Source: an uncultured Pseudomonadales bacterium
GTDB taxonomy: Bacteria; Pseudomonadota; Gammaproteobacteria; Pseudomonadales; Azotimanducaceae
Reading direction: 5' to 3'
Length of the DNA stretch: 64,000 nt
NCBI GenBank assembly: GCA_951813515.1
Contig: OX638346.1
Location: forward strand, 2,597,617 to 2,661,616
Shown here piece after piece: positions 27,422 to 36,745 of this stretch; the first letter of the stretch is position 1, and each line of letters starts with the position of its first letter. Made by a program: the position numbers and the translations under genes. The notes beneath the pieces are model-generated. The model did no database searches. It had not been told where the DNA came from and saw only the letters and a program-made list of their open reading frames with translations.

Positions 27422-30100
27422 ATGGAATACACGAGGCACGTCGAGGACATCGACCCCGACGAGACCCAGGAGTGGCTCGACGCGCTCGAGTCGGTCATAC
27501 GGGAACAGGGGACCGGTCGGGCCAACCTGTTGATGGAGCGCCTGTCGTCGCGCCTGTCGCAGACGGGCGAACGATTGCCTTACGTATTGACCACGCCGTA
27601 TCGAAACACGATCCCGCCCACCCAGGAGGCGTTCATGCCCGGCGACCTGTTCATGGAGCGCCGGATTCGCTCGCTGGTTCGCTGGAACGCCCTGGCCATG
27701 GTGCTTCGAGCCAACAAGGGCGATGGAGACCTGGGTGGACACATCTCCACCTTCGCCTCGGCGGCCACCCTGTACGACGTGGGCTTCAACTACTTCTTTC
27801 GAGGTCCGACCGACGCGCATGCGGGGGACCTGATCTACTTCCAGGGGCACAGCGCCCCCGGGATATACGCGCGCTCGTTTCTCGAAGGGCGCCTGACCGA
27901 AGAGCAACTGGATCGTTTTCGCCGGGAGGTCGACGGCGGCGGACTCTCGTCGTACCCGCATCCCTGGCTCATGCCCGGCTACTGGCAGTTCCCGACGGTG
28001 TCGATGGGCCTCGGACCGATCCAGGCGATCTACCAGGCCCACATCATGAAATACCTCGACAGGCGTGGCCTGATCCCCATGGGCGACCGGAAAGTCTGGG
28101 CTTTCATCGGCGATGGCGAGTGCGACGAGCCGGAATCGCTCGGCGTGCTGTCACTGGCGGGCCGCGAGCGGCTCGACAACCTGATCTTCGTCGTGAACTG
28201 CAACCTGCAGCGATTGGACGGCCCGGTTCGCGGCAACGGCAAGATCATCCAGGAACTGGAGGGCGAGTTTCGCGGTGCGGGCTGGAACGTGATCAAGGTG
28301 GTGTGGGGGCGCCACTGGGACCCGATCCTGGCGAAGGACACCGCAGGACTGCTGCAGCAGCGGATGAACGAGGCCGTCGACGGCGAGTACCAGAACTACA
28401 AGGCCAAGGGCGGCGGCTATACCCGGGAGCATTTCTTCGGTCGTCACCCGGAGGTTCGCGCCCTGGTCGAGCACCTCTCCGACGACGACATCATGCGCTT
28501 GAATCGCGGCGGCCACGATCCCTTCAAGGTGTTCGCCGCCTATCATGCCGCGGTGAACCACCAGGACGAGCCCACGGTGATCCTCGCGAAGACCGTCAAG
28601 GGATACGGCATGGGCGATGCCGGCGAATCGGAAAACACGACCCACCAGGTCAAGAAACTCGACATCGAGGGTCTCAAGCACTTTCGCGACCGCTTCGATG
28701 TTCCGCTGTCCGACGAGGAACTCGCCGCGGTGCCGTACTACCGCCCGGCGGACGACGCGCCCGAGACGATCTATCTCAAGAAGCAGCGGGAGCGGCTCGG
28801 CGGGCCCATTCCGAAGCGCATGCTCGACGACACCCGCATCGCAGCGCCGGATTTGGCATTGTTCAAAAGCCAGCTCGACGGTTCCGGCGACCGGGCCATT
28901 TCGACGACCATGGCCTTCGTGCGCATCCTGTCGACGCTGGTGCGCCACAAGGACATCGGCGAACGCGTCGTGCCCATCGTTCCGGACGAGGCGCGCACGT
29001 TCGGCATGGAAGGCATGTTTCGCCAGCTCGCGATCTATTCGTCGGAAGGTCAGTTGTATGAACCCGAGGACGCGGGCGAGATCGCCGCGTACCGCGAATC
29101 CAGGGACGGGCAGGTGCTGGAGGAGGGCATCAACGAGGCGGGAGCGTTCTCCGCCTGGCTCGCCGCCGCGACGTCCTACAGCACGCACCGCTACACGCTG
29201 ATTCCGTTCTATATCTTCTACTCGATGTTCGGCTTCCAGCGCGTGGGAGATCTCGCCTGGGCCGCAGGTGACATGCAGGCCAGGGGATTCCTGCTGGGCG
29301 GGACGGCGGGGCGCACGACGCTGAACGGGGAGGGCCTGCAGCACCAGGACGGCCACAGCCATCTGCTGGCCTCGGCGATTCCGAATTGCGTGGCCTACGA
29401 TCCGTGCTATGCCTATGAGCTTGCGGTCATCATCCACGAGGGGCTCGTGCGCATGTACGCGGAGCGCGAGCGCGCCTTCTTCTACATCACGGTGATGAAC
29501 GAGAACTACCCCCAGCCGCCCATGCCGAAAGGGAAAGCCGTGCGCGAGAGGATCGTGAAGGGCATGTATCGGCTGCGCACGTTCGGGGACTTCGCCGACG
29601 GCGATCCGAAGCGCGTGCGTCTGCTCGGGAGCGGGACCGTCCTGCGAGAGGCGCTGAAGGCGGCGGAACGGTTGCTGGAGGAGCATGGCATTTCTTCACA
29701 AGTGTGGAGCGTGACCAGCTTCACGGAGCTCGCGCGGGACGGCGCGGATGTAGAACGCTGGAACCTCCTGCACCCCGGCGAGAAGCCGCGTCGATCCTGG
29801 GTCGCCGAATGCCTTGAAGGCGACGTACCTGTGGTGGCCTCGACGGACTATGTCAGGAGGCATGCCGAGTCGATCCGCCCGTATTTCGACGCACCGTACA
29901 GGGTGCTGGGCACGGACGGCTTCGGACGCAGCGACACGCGCGAGAAGCTGCGCCATTTCTTTGAAGTGGACGAGAAATTCATCACGCTCGCGGCGCTCGA
30001 GCAACTTGCCAGGCGGCAGGTCCTGGCTTGGGCCGAAGTGGGTACCGCGATAGAAGAAATGGGCATCGACCCGGACAAGCCGAATCCGAGGATCTCATGA
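27422..30100 (+). CDS. aceE: Pyruvate dehydrogenase E1 component, homodimeric AceE
   Basis: AceE decarboxylates pyruvate with thiamine diphosphate and acetylates E2. The 892-residue length is that of the single-chain E1 of gammaproteobacteria. It starts HVEDIDPDETQEWLDALESV, has GGHISTFASAATLYDVGFNYFF-type active-site residues (about residues 100-122) and the ThDP-binding GDGECDEPES with a downstream NCNLQRLDGPV. The ATG at 27422 is preceded by a GCGGATCGC leader with weak ribosome site. The stop overlaps the aceF start by four bases (ATGA). Confidence 0.97.
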   Translation: MEYTRHVEDIDPDETQEWLDALESVIREQGTGRANLLMERLSSRLSQTGERLPYVLTTPYRNTIPPTQEAFMPGDLFMERRIRSLVRWNALAMVLRANKGDGDLGGHISTFASAATLYDVGFNYFFRGPTDAHAGDLIYFQGHSAPGIYARSFLEGRLTEEQLDRFRREVDGGGLSSYPHPWLMPGYWQFPTVSMGLGPIQAIYQAHIMKYLDRRGLIPMGDRKVWAFIGDGECDEPESLGVLSLAGRERLDNLIFVVNCNLQRLDGPVRGNGKIIQELEGEFRGAGWNVIKVVWGRHWDPILAKDTAGLLQQRMNEAVDGEYQNYKAKGGGYTREHFFGRHPEVRALVEHLSDDDIMRLNRGGHDPFKVFAAYHAAVNHQDEPTVILAKTVKGYGMGDAGESENTTHQVKKLDIEGLKHFRDRFDVPLSDEELAAVPYYRPADDAPETIYLKKQRERLGGPIPKRMLDDTRIAAPDLALFKSQLDGSGDRAISTTMAFVRILSTLVRHKDIGERVVPIVPDEARTFGMEGMFRQLAIYSSEGQLYEPEDAGEIAAYRESRDGQVLEEGINEAGAFSAWLAAATSYSTHRYTLIPFYIFYSMFGFQRVGDLAWAAGDMQARGFLLGGTAGRTTLNGEGLQHQDGHSHLLASAIPNCVAYDPCYAYELAVIIHEGLVRMYAERERAFFYITVMNENYPQPPMPKGKAVRERIVKGMYRLRTFGDFADGDPKRVRLLGSGTVLREALKAAERLLEEHGISSQVWSVTSFTELARDGADVERWNLLHPGEKPRRSWVAECLEGDVPVVASTDYVRRHAESIRPYFDAPYRVLGTDGFGRSDTREKLRHFFEVDEKFITLAALEQLARRQVLAWAEVGTAIEEMGIDPDKPNPRIS

Positions 30101-31404
30101 GCGCGACAAGGGAACACGAAACCGACGTGGTCATCCCCGACATCGGCGAAGCCGAGGATGTGGAGGTCATCGAACTTTGCGTCGCGCCCGGCGACACCGT
30201 CGCGGTGGATGACCCGCTCATCGTGATCGAGTCCGACAAGGCATCGATGGAAGTGCCTTCCCCGTTCGCGGGCACGCTGCACGATCTGAAGGTCGTGTTG
30301 GGCGACGTCGTGAACGCCGGTGATGTCATCGCGACTATTGCGGCGAAGGCGGACGGACTGGCCGGCGAGGCGGCGGAACCGGTGCGAGACCGGCCCGAAG
30401 AAGCGGCAGGGGCGGGAGCAGCCGTTGTGGTCACCCCTGCACCCGACGCTGCCCGACGTGTTGCCAGTGTGCCGGCCACGAGCGTCCCGGCGCCGGACGA
30501 TGCCGCCGGAACGGACCGCGTCTATGCGGGTCCCGCGGTGCGCCGCCTCGCCCGCGAACTTGGTGCGGATCTCGAGGCCATACGCGGTTCCGGATCGGGG
30601 GGACGTATCGTCAAGGACGACGTCAAGGAGTTCGTCAAGGCGAGAATGACCGGCAACGGCCCGGCGGCATCGCTTCCAGGCGTGCCCGATATCGACTTCG
30701 CGAGGTTCGGCCCGGTGGAGGAGGTGCCGTTGACCCGGCTGCAGGCACGAGGCGGAAGGAACCTCCATGGCAGTTGGCTGAACGTCGTGCATGTAACGCA
30801 GCACGACGAAGCGGACGTGACCGAGCTGGAGGCCTTTCGCAAGTCTCTTGCGGCCGAAGGCGAAGCGCGTGGCGTGAAACTGACGCCCCTGCCCTTCATC
30901 GTCAAGGCGTGCGCGGAGAACCTGCGAAAGTTCCCGCGTCTGAACGCATCGCTCAATGCGGGCGCCGATGGATTGATCCTCAAGCGCTACTGCCACGTCG
31001 GATTCGCGGTCGATACCGGGGACGGCCTGATCGTGCCCGTGATCCGTGATGTCGATCAGAAGGGCGTGTGGCAACTCGCAGCCGAGATCGCCGGGTTGTC
31101 GACCGCGGCGCGCGAACGCAAGATCAGGCCGGACGACCTGCAGGGCGGTTGCTTCACGGTATCGAGTCTCGGCCGCGTCGGGGGCACGGGTTTCACGCCC
31201 ATCGTCAACGCTCCGGAGGTCGGCATCCTGGGCGTGGGGCGCCTCGCCATGAAGCCGCTCTGGGATGGCATCGAGTTTCAGCCGCGGGCCGTGCTGCCGC
31301 TGGCGCTCTCCTACGACCACCGCGCGATCAACGGCGTCGAAGGAGGATCCTTCATGGTCGAACTGACGCGCCTGCTCGGAGACATCCGCCGACTTGTTCT
31401 GTAG
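30097..31404 (+). CDS. aceF: Dihydrolipoyllysine acetyltransferase (pyruvate dehydrogenase E2), single lipoyl domain
   Basis: The 435-residue E2 has one lipoyl domain (lysine in ESDKASMEVPSP near residue 48), an Ala/Pro/Glu-rich linker, an E3-binding domain (YAGPAVRRLARELG) and the catalytic domain with the His motif SYDHRAINGVEGG. Many gammaproteobacterial AceF proteins have two or three lipoyl domains, so this is a minimal form. It overlaps aceE. No lipoamide dehydrogenase (E3) gene follows; it must be elsewhere. Confidence 0.96.
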   Translation: MSATREHETDVVIPDIGEAEDVEVIELCVAPGDTVAVDDPLIVIESDKASMEVPSPFAGTLHDLKVVLGDVVNAGDVIATIAAKADGLAGEAAEPVRDRPEEAAGAGAAVVVTPAPDAARRVASVPATSVPAPDDAAGTDRVYAGPAVRRLARELGADLEAIRGSGSGGRIVKDDVKEFVKARMTGNGPAASLPGVPDIDFARFGPVEEVPLTRLQARGGRNLHGSWLNVVHVTQHDEADVTELEAFRKSLAAEGEARGVKLTPLPFIVKACAENLRKFPRLNASLNAGADGLILKRYCHVGFAVDTGDGLIVPVIRDVDQKGVWQLAAEIAGLSTAARERKIRPDDLQGGCFTVSSLGRVGGTGFTPIVNAPEVGILGVGRLAMKPLWDGIEFQPRAVLPLALSYDHRAINGVEGGSFMVELTRLLGDIRRLVL

Positions 31405-31610
31405 CCCCAAGGTTTCCCAGCGGTGGTCCGCCGCAGTGGATTGGCGCACTGTGGAAACAACTGCCCGGCAGCTCGCGACATGCAACGCATTTCTCGACTC
31501 GGAGATGGCCAGACGGGACGGTTTGCGTCTTGCGTCTGCCGCATGACCTTGGGCTGCAGGACGGGTGGTAAGCTTGCGCCGTTTGCGAATGACTACTCAA
31601 GGGAGCGGAC

Positions 31611-33011
31611 ATGGCTGACATCACGCATGTGCTGGCTGGGATCACCGGCCCGGGCGGCGTGCTGACAGGGGAAGACGTGTCGAGTCGTCCGGCGGGAATC
31701 TGGCGGTCCGACACGATCGCGGCCAAGGCCATCGTTCGCCCACGCGACACGGCGGAAGTCGCCGCCGTGCTGAAAGCCTGCGACGACGCGGGACAGAGCG
31801 TCATCGCGCAGGGCGGGCTCACCGGCCTGGTGCAGAGCGCTATTACTGAACCGCGCGACGTCATGCTTTCTCTCGAACGGATGAACCGCGTCGAAGGCGT
31901 GGATCGCATCAACCGGACCATGACGGTGCAGGCGGGGGTCCCGTTGCAGGTCGTGCAGGAGACCGCCGACGAGCACGGACTGCTGTATCCCCTGGACCTG
32001 GGCGCCCGCGGAAGCTGCACCGTGGGCGGCAACATCTCGACCAATGCCGGCGGCAACCGGGTCATTCGCTACGGCATGACGCGGGACATGGTGCTTGGCC
32101 TCGAAGCGGTGCTCGCCGACGGCACCGTGGTCTCGTCGATGAACCAGATGATCAAGAACAACGCGGGCTACGACCTGAAGCAGCTGTTCATCGGCAGCGA
32201 AGGAAGTCTCGGCGTCGTCACCCGCGCCGTGCTGCGCCTGCGGGAAAAGCCGCGCAGCCAGGAGACGCTGTTGGCGGCAGTGGACAGTTTCGACAAGCTG
32301 CCGGAACTGCTAAAGCACATGGATGCGCGGCTTGGCGGCGCACTGTCGGCATTCGAAGTGCTATGGTCCGATTTTTACCGGCTCGTCACGACTCCGCCGG
32401 CGAAGCAGAAACCGCCGCTGCCCCAGCACTATCCGTACTATGCCTTGATCGAAGCCATGGGAGGCGACGCGGACAACGATGGCGTTCGCGCGCAGGCGGC
32501 GCTGACCGAGGCGTACGAGTCGGGGCTGGTGGCCGATGCGGTCATCGCGCAGAACGAAGCCCAGCGGCGCGAGATCTGGGCGATGCGTGACGATGTCGAG
32601 CAGTGCAACCGCTTCCCCCCGCTGTTCATCTTCGACGTGGGACTCCCGATACCGGACATGGAAGCCTACGTCGGCGACGTGAACCGCCTTCTGGACGCCT
32701 CCTTCGGTACGTACCGCAACTTCACATTTGGCCACCTGGGCGACGGCAACCTGCATTTCGGCATCAGCGCTGGCGACGACGAGAGCGCGAGGGAGGCGGT
32801 CGAACGCGCGGTATACGAACCCCTTGCGAACATCGGTGGCACCGTGTCCGCGGAACACGGCATCGGCCTCGAAAAGAAGTCCTACCTGCTGATCTCGCGC
32901 ACGCCGGAGGAAGTGGCCCTGATGCGCACCCTGAAGCAGGCGCTCGACCCCAGGGGCATTCTGAATCCCGGCAAGATCTTCGATAACGGCACCGCGCCGC
33001 AGGCGCATTAG
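31611..33011 (+). CDS. FAD-binding oxidoreductase, D-2-hydroxyglutarate / D-lactate dehydrogenase family
   Basis: The 466-residue product belongs to the VAO-type flavoproteins. The FAD domain shows VIAQGGLTGLVQ, then the CTVGGNISTNAGG and GSEGSLGVVT motifs; the C-terminal FAD-linked oxidase domain has GHLGDGNLHFGI and the end EHGIGLEKK. Such enzymes oxidise D-2-hydroxyacids and pass electrons to a quinone or ETF. GGGAG lies just before ATG 31611. The substrate cannot be fixed; D-2-hydroxyglutarate is the most common assignment for this subgroup. Confidence 0.9.
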   Translation: MADITHVLAGITGPGGVLTGEDVSSRPAGIWRSDTIAAKAIVRPRDTAEVAAVLKACDDAGQSVIAQGGLTGLVQSAITEPRDVMLSLERMNRVEGVDRINRTMTVQAGVPLQVVQETADEHGLLYPLDLGARGSCTVGGNISTNAGGNRVIRYGMTRDMVLGLEAVLADGTVVSSMNQMIKNNAGYDLKQLFIGSEGSLGVVTRAVLRLREKPRSQETLLAAVDSFDKLPELLKHMDARLGGALSAFEVLWSDFYRLVTTPPAKQKPPLPQHYPYYALIEAMGGDADNDGVRAQAALTEAYESGLVADAVIAQNEAQRREIWAMRDDVEQCNRFPPLFIFDVGLPIPDMEAYVGDVNRLLDASFGTYRNFTFGHLGDGNLHFGISAGDDESAREAVERAVYEPLANIGGTVSAEHGIGLEKKSYLLISRTPEEVALMRTLKQALDPRGILNPGKIFDNGTAPQAH

Positions 33012-33041
33012 CGCGCCAGAGACGTGGGAGGGACGTCTCGA

Positions 33042-34487
33042 ATGATCTCCCGAAGACGCCTGCTCGCGGCAACCGCCGTGGCCCCGTGGCTGACCGGGGC
33101 TTCGGCGCCTCGCGAGATCGCACCATGGCTGATCGAAACGTCGTCCCGGTCCCTGCTCGCAAACCTGGTCGCTCGCATTCAAGCGGGTTTGCAGCCGGCT
33201 GAACTTCTCCGGGGGCTTGCGATTGCCGCGTGCCGCGAAGTGAGTCCCTATCCCCACGTCGGGTTCAGGTACCACGCCGTCATGATGCTGCGGTCCGTCG
33301 AACTGACCGTCGCCGGTATGCCCGACGAGCGCCGTTGGCTGCCCTTGCTCTGGACTGCGGCCTACTTCAAGAGGGCCTCCGCCCAGCAGGACTACTTTCG
33401 CCCCTGGTCGCTCCCGGCGGTGGGCGAGTCCGCCTCCAACTCTCCCGCGCTGGCAGCCGCATTGGTCGCATGGGACCGCGATGCGGCGGACCGCGCTGCG
33501 CATGGCATGGTCCTCGGTGGACAGGCCGGTTCGGCGCTGCAGACGCTCATGCTCCATGCCGCCCGCGACTTCCGCGCCATCGGCCACAAGACCATAGCCG
33601 CCGCCAACGCGCACCGGTTGTGCGCTTCGCTGGGGACGGGCCCGTTGCTGGCCGAGCCCGTGGTGCGTTCGTTGGCGCTCGCGGTGCAGAACAGGGAGGG
33701 CAACGACGACCCGGCGCGCCATGAATACGTGGCGGACCGCGACTGGAACGCGAATCGCGCCATCGCCGCGGCCCTTCCGCAGGACTGGGGTCAGGGAAAC
33801 GACGACAATGCGGCTGCGCGAACCCTGCTGCAGGAGTTCCGAACCGCGAGCAGCGAACAGGCGGTGGCGGCCTCGGTCGACCTGCTCGTACGCGGTATCA
33901 GCGCGGACACGATATGGGAGGCCGTCGCGATGTTCGCGGCCGAACTGGTAATGCGCCGGAACAACATCGTCGCCGTGCACGCCAACACGACGGCGGACGC
34001 GATGCGCTATTGCTACGCGGCGTCCGCCGCAGATGCCGCACGGCGCCTGCTGCTCCTGCAGGCGGTCGCCTTCATGCCGCGTTTCCGGGAACTCGCGTCC
34101 CCGCGAGCCAACACGAGCAACCGGCGCATCGATAGCGTCGAACCGCTTCCGGCGGAGAGCCTGGACGAAATGTTCGAGACGCTCGGTCAGAGCCGATACC
34201 GCGCAGTGCGCCAGGCGCTCGGCTGGCTCGAGACCGGCGGGAATCCGGTGGCGCTGGCCGATCGTCTGCGCTGGTATGCGACCCTCAAGAACAGGGGAAC
34301 ACACGACATCAAGTTCACCGAGGCCATGCTTGAGAACCACCGGCAGCTTCGTTTCGGCTGGCGAAACCGGCTCCTCGCGGCCAGTCTCATGTACGCCAAT
34401 GCGAGCAGCGTGCCGGACGATGAAACCGTGCTCCGCGCGCAGTCGCTCCTGCGCCAGGCGGCGGGGACGACGCCCAACCGGATCTAA
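33042..34487 (+). CDS. Tat-exported protein of unknown function
   Basis: The 481-residue product starts MISRRRLLAATAVAPWLTGASA, a twin-arginine signal followed by a hydrophobic stretch and Ala-x-Ala site. The mature part is rich in alanine and predicted all-helical. It contains histidine-bearing segments that look conserved in style (SPYPHVGFRYHAVMML, NIVAVHANTTADA, RGTHDIKFTEAML), which could ligate a metal or line an active site. A resemblance to questin-oxidase-like proteins crossed my mind but is too weak to claim. Tat export suggests it folds or gains a cofactor in the cytoplasm. It precedes the ECF sigma gene on the same strand. Confidence 0.8.
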   Translation: MISRRRLLAATAVAPWLTGASAPREIAPWLIETSSRSLLANLVARIQAGLQPAELLRGLAIAACREVSPYPHVGFRYHAVMMLRSVELTVAGMPDERRWLPLLWTAAYFKRASAQQDYFRPWSLPAVGESASNSPALAAALVAWDRDAADRAAHGMVLGGQAGSALQTLMLHAARDFRAIGHKTIAAANAHRLCASLGTGPLLAEPVVRSLALAVQNREGNDDPARHEYVADRDWNANRAIAAALPQDWGQGNDDNAAARTLLQEFRTASSEQAVAASVDLLVRGISADTIWEAVAMFAAELVMRRNNIVAVHANTTADAMRYCYAASAADAARRLLLLQAVAFMPRFRELASPRANTSNRRIDSVEPLPAESLDEMFETLGQSRYRAVRQALGWLETGGNPVALADRLRWYATLKNRGTHDIKFTEAMLENHRQLRFGWRNRLLAASLMYANASSVPDDETVLRAQSLLRQAAGTTPNRI

Positions 34488-34579
34488 CCCCATCGCGCCA
34501 CCCCATCCCGGCTGTTGGGCGCTCGTTTGGAAGAAAATCCGCGTCGGCGGCGTCCAAAAGGCAGAATGGGTGTGAACAG

Positions 34580-35929
34580 TTGCGCGAGACCGACGACAAG
34601 ACATTGCTGAAGCGGTTCTACCGCCATGGAGACGACGACGCCCTCGCGGCATTCGTCAGCCGCCATCGCGCATGGGCAGTCACAAAGGCGCGCGATTACT
34701 ACCCGGAGGAAGCCGAAGACGTGGTGCAGACATCGATTCTGCGCCTGATGGATTCGACGCCGACGAACGGCGAAGTGGCGAATCCGCTGGGCTGGTGGAG
34801 CGTGATTATCTCTACTGCGGCGATGGACGCGCTGCGAAAGACGATGCGCCGTCGTCGCCGGGAACAGGAGAGTCTTCGCTTGGGCGAACCTGTGGAAGAG
34901 CCCGACGTGGCGGAGTCTGTCGGCCACACGCGACTGCTCGATGCCGTGTTTGGCGAGATCGAGGCGTTGGAGGACCAGTTCCGGGGTCCGCTACTGAAAC
35001 GCTATTTCGAAGGATTGAGCTACCGGGAAATCGCCGAGACCCTGGACTGCAGACCTGGCACGGTAGCTTCCCGCCTTTCCCGGGGCATCGCGCGTTTGCG
35101 GGATGCCTTGGCTAGGAAGGGCATTCTTGAATTGTCATCTGAGGAGCTCGAGGGAGAAGAAACCATGCCGGATGTATCGAAAGGCAACAGGGAGTTCGCG
35201 GCTCGATGGCGGGACGTCTGGATCGTTCACCATTCCGAAGGCGCGTGCGGATTGGGGCACATTTCGGCAAGACTGGAGTCTGACGGCACGGTAAGCGTGC
35301 ACAAACGGTTGGATATACCTCTGGATTCCGCCTTCGCGGGCGCGCCGGAGTCTGCCGAAACGCGCCTTTGGTTTGAAACCGACCTCGTCCTGACCGACGC
35401 GGAGAACTTTCTCTGGCGCACGTTCCGTAGCGCCGAAGGAGCGACGCCGCGGGCGGCTGCGATGATGGCGGAACGGGACATGACATACGACGAGGAAGTT
35501 GTCTTCAGGCCCACCAAAGCCGGTGAGCTGTCCATCAAGGCGAAGCGGGGAGAACCGACGCTGGCCGAGAAGGGGAAAGGAGATGGTCCCATCGTCCCCG
35601 ACGCCTTCGTGGAGCTTTACGCTTGCGCAAGGCCGCGCGACCGCGAGACCGATTGGCCTGTTCGGGTCCTGGCTTTTCACCGGGACCTTGAAGGCCGGCA
35701 CTGGGGCATGCTGCCGCTTTCCGGGCGCTATGTCGGGCGCAAAGGCCCTCCGACGGGCCTGAACCATGCCTACGAGGTCAGGCTTCCTGACTACATAGGG
35801 AGGTCGTTTTCGATCTGGGCATCGGACGACGGTAGCTTCATCGGCTTTGGCGACGAACAGGAATCGTATGTTGCCGCGGAGGACGAGGCGACCGCCCGAG
35901 CCTTCATTGCCGCCCAACGCTCGCAGTAG
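34580..35929 (+). CDS. ECF RNA polymerase sigma factor with long C-terminal extension
   Basis: The first 185 residues are an ECF sigma factor: region 2 with ARDYYPEEAEDVVQTSILRL and region 4 with LSYREIAETLDCRPGTVASRLSRGIARLRDAL. The remaining 260 residues are beta-rich, with no recognised family, and would be expected to sense or to anchor. Start is TTG 34580; no ATG or GTG in frame precedes the conserved region. An in-frame ATG at 35165, preceded by AGGGAGAAGAAA, could allow the second part to be made separately. No anti-sigma gene is adjacent, so the tail may play that role; this is inference. Confidence 0.85.
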   Translation: MRETDDKTLLKRFYRHGDDDALAAFVSRHRAWAVTKARDYYPEEAEDVVQTSILRLMDSTPTNGEVANPLGWWSVIISTAAMDALRKTMRRRRREQESLRLGEPVEEPDVAESVGHTRLLDAVFGEIEALEDQFRGPLLKRYFEGLSYREIAETLDCRPGTVASRLSRGIARLRDALARKGILELSSEELEGEETMPDVSKGNREFAARWRDVWIVHHSEGACGLGHISARLESDGTVSVHKRLDIPLDSAFAGAPESAETRLWFETDLVLTDAENFLWRTFRSAEGATPRAAAMMAERDMTYDEEVVFRPTKAGELSIKAKRGEPTLAEKGKGDGPIVPDAFVELYACARPRDRETDWPVRVLAFHRDLEGRHWGMLPLSGRYVGRKGPPTGLNHAYEVRLPDYIGRSFSIWASDDGSFIGFGDEQESYVAAEDEATARAFIAAQRSQ

Positions 35930-35988
35930 CTGAAGACGCCGCCATCGCGTGCCTTGGCTGGCAAACCTGCGGAAGCCCCGGCTTCGAG

Positions 35989-36318
35989 TCAGTTCCCTAC
36001 CGGCGCCCTCATCCAGGCCGGGATGTCCCGCGCCGCATGCAGGACGCGCCAGACATCGAGTTCCGTGTCCCTTTCGGCGTAGAAGACCAGGTACGGGAAC
36101 CTTCCCGTCGATTGGAAACGAAGGCCGGGAATATCCAACTCATGGGCATAGCGGGGCGAACCGCTCTCCGGTTGCTCGCTGATCCGACGGAGGGTTTTTT
36201 CCAGCGCGTCGATGAAGGAAAGAGCCAATGCCTGTCCCGCCTCGGCCAGGTAGTGCTCGATGGCCTCATCGATGTCACGTTGCGCCAGCTCGCGTAGGGT
36301 GACCGGTTTGGCACTCAA
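35989..36318 (-). CDS. RelE/ParE-family toxin
   Basis: The 109-residue product has the ParE/RelE fold signature: an N-terminal helical part (LRELAQRDIDEAIEHYLAEAGQ), GSPRYAHELDIPGLRFQSTG, then FPYLVFYAERDTELDVWRVLHAARDIP. ParE-type members poison gyrase; RelE types cut mRNA; sequence here favours ParE. It overlaps the antitoxin gene by four bases, antitoxin first, as usual for type II pairs. Confidence 0.88.
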   Translation of the reverse strand: MSAKPVTLRELAQRDIDEAIEHYLAEAGQALALSFIDALEKTLRRISEQPESGSPRYAHELDIPGLRFQSTGRFPYLVFYAERDTELDVWRVLHAARDIPAWMRAPVGN

Positions 36319-36554
36319 TGCTGCCCGCTTTGGCGGACCCGATCGCGGAGATGATCGAAGTAGTCCACATTGGCTTCCCCCGCTGGTTGCGATTCCGCGC
36401 CTTCGAGGAGCAGTCCGCGAAAGCGCTCTCTGTCCCGGTCCCGGCGGATCAGTTCCCGGACGTATTCGCTGGAAGTGCTGTAGCCGCGCGCGCCGACCTG
36501 ATCGTCCACGAAGGACTTGAGGGAATCAGGGAGGGAGATGTTCATCGTCGTCAT
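36315..36554 (-). CDS. ParD-like ribbon-helix-helix antitoxin
   Basis: The 79-residue product starts MTTMNISLPDSLKSFVDDQV, the N-terminal DNA-binding ribbon of ParD/CopG antitoxins, followed by YSTSSEYVRELIRRD and a charged tail that would bind the toxin. The ATG at 36554 is used; an in-frame ATG at 36545 is also possible. Such antitoxins repress their own promoter upstream (36555-36650). Strong context with the overlapping toxin gene. Confidence 0.88.
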   Translation of the reverse strand: MTTMNISLPDSLKSFVDDQVGARGYSTSSEYVRELIRRDRDRERFRGLLLEGAESQPAGEANVDYFDHLRDRVRQSGQH

Positions 36555-36745
36555 GGTGTCGACACTATCGGTCTTGGCAAAATTTGGCAAGGCGCGGTTG
36601 CCCGGGGATGTTCCACCGTGACCGCACGGCGAGATGACACGGCGAGATGATCGTTCCCCGGATACCTCCGACGCTGTAGGATGGAGACCACACGTCTTGT
36701 GGGAGATTCGCCATCCGGGCGCCATTCCTGAGTTGTTTCCTGCTG

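Noticed and set aside
31405..31610. Looked for a lipoamide dehydrogenase gene or a terminator after aceF
   Set aside because: The 206-base gap has neither a coding frame nor a stem with a T-run.
32361..34652. A 763-codon open frame on the minus strand
   Set aside because: It is antisense to the FAD dehydrogenase and Tat-protein genes, with Arg/Gly/His-rich composition typical of shadow frames in high-GC DNA.
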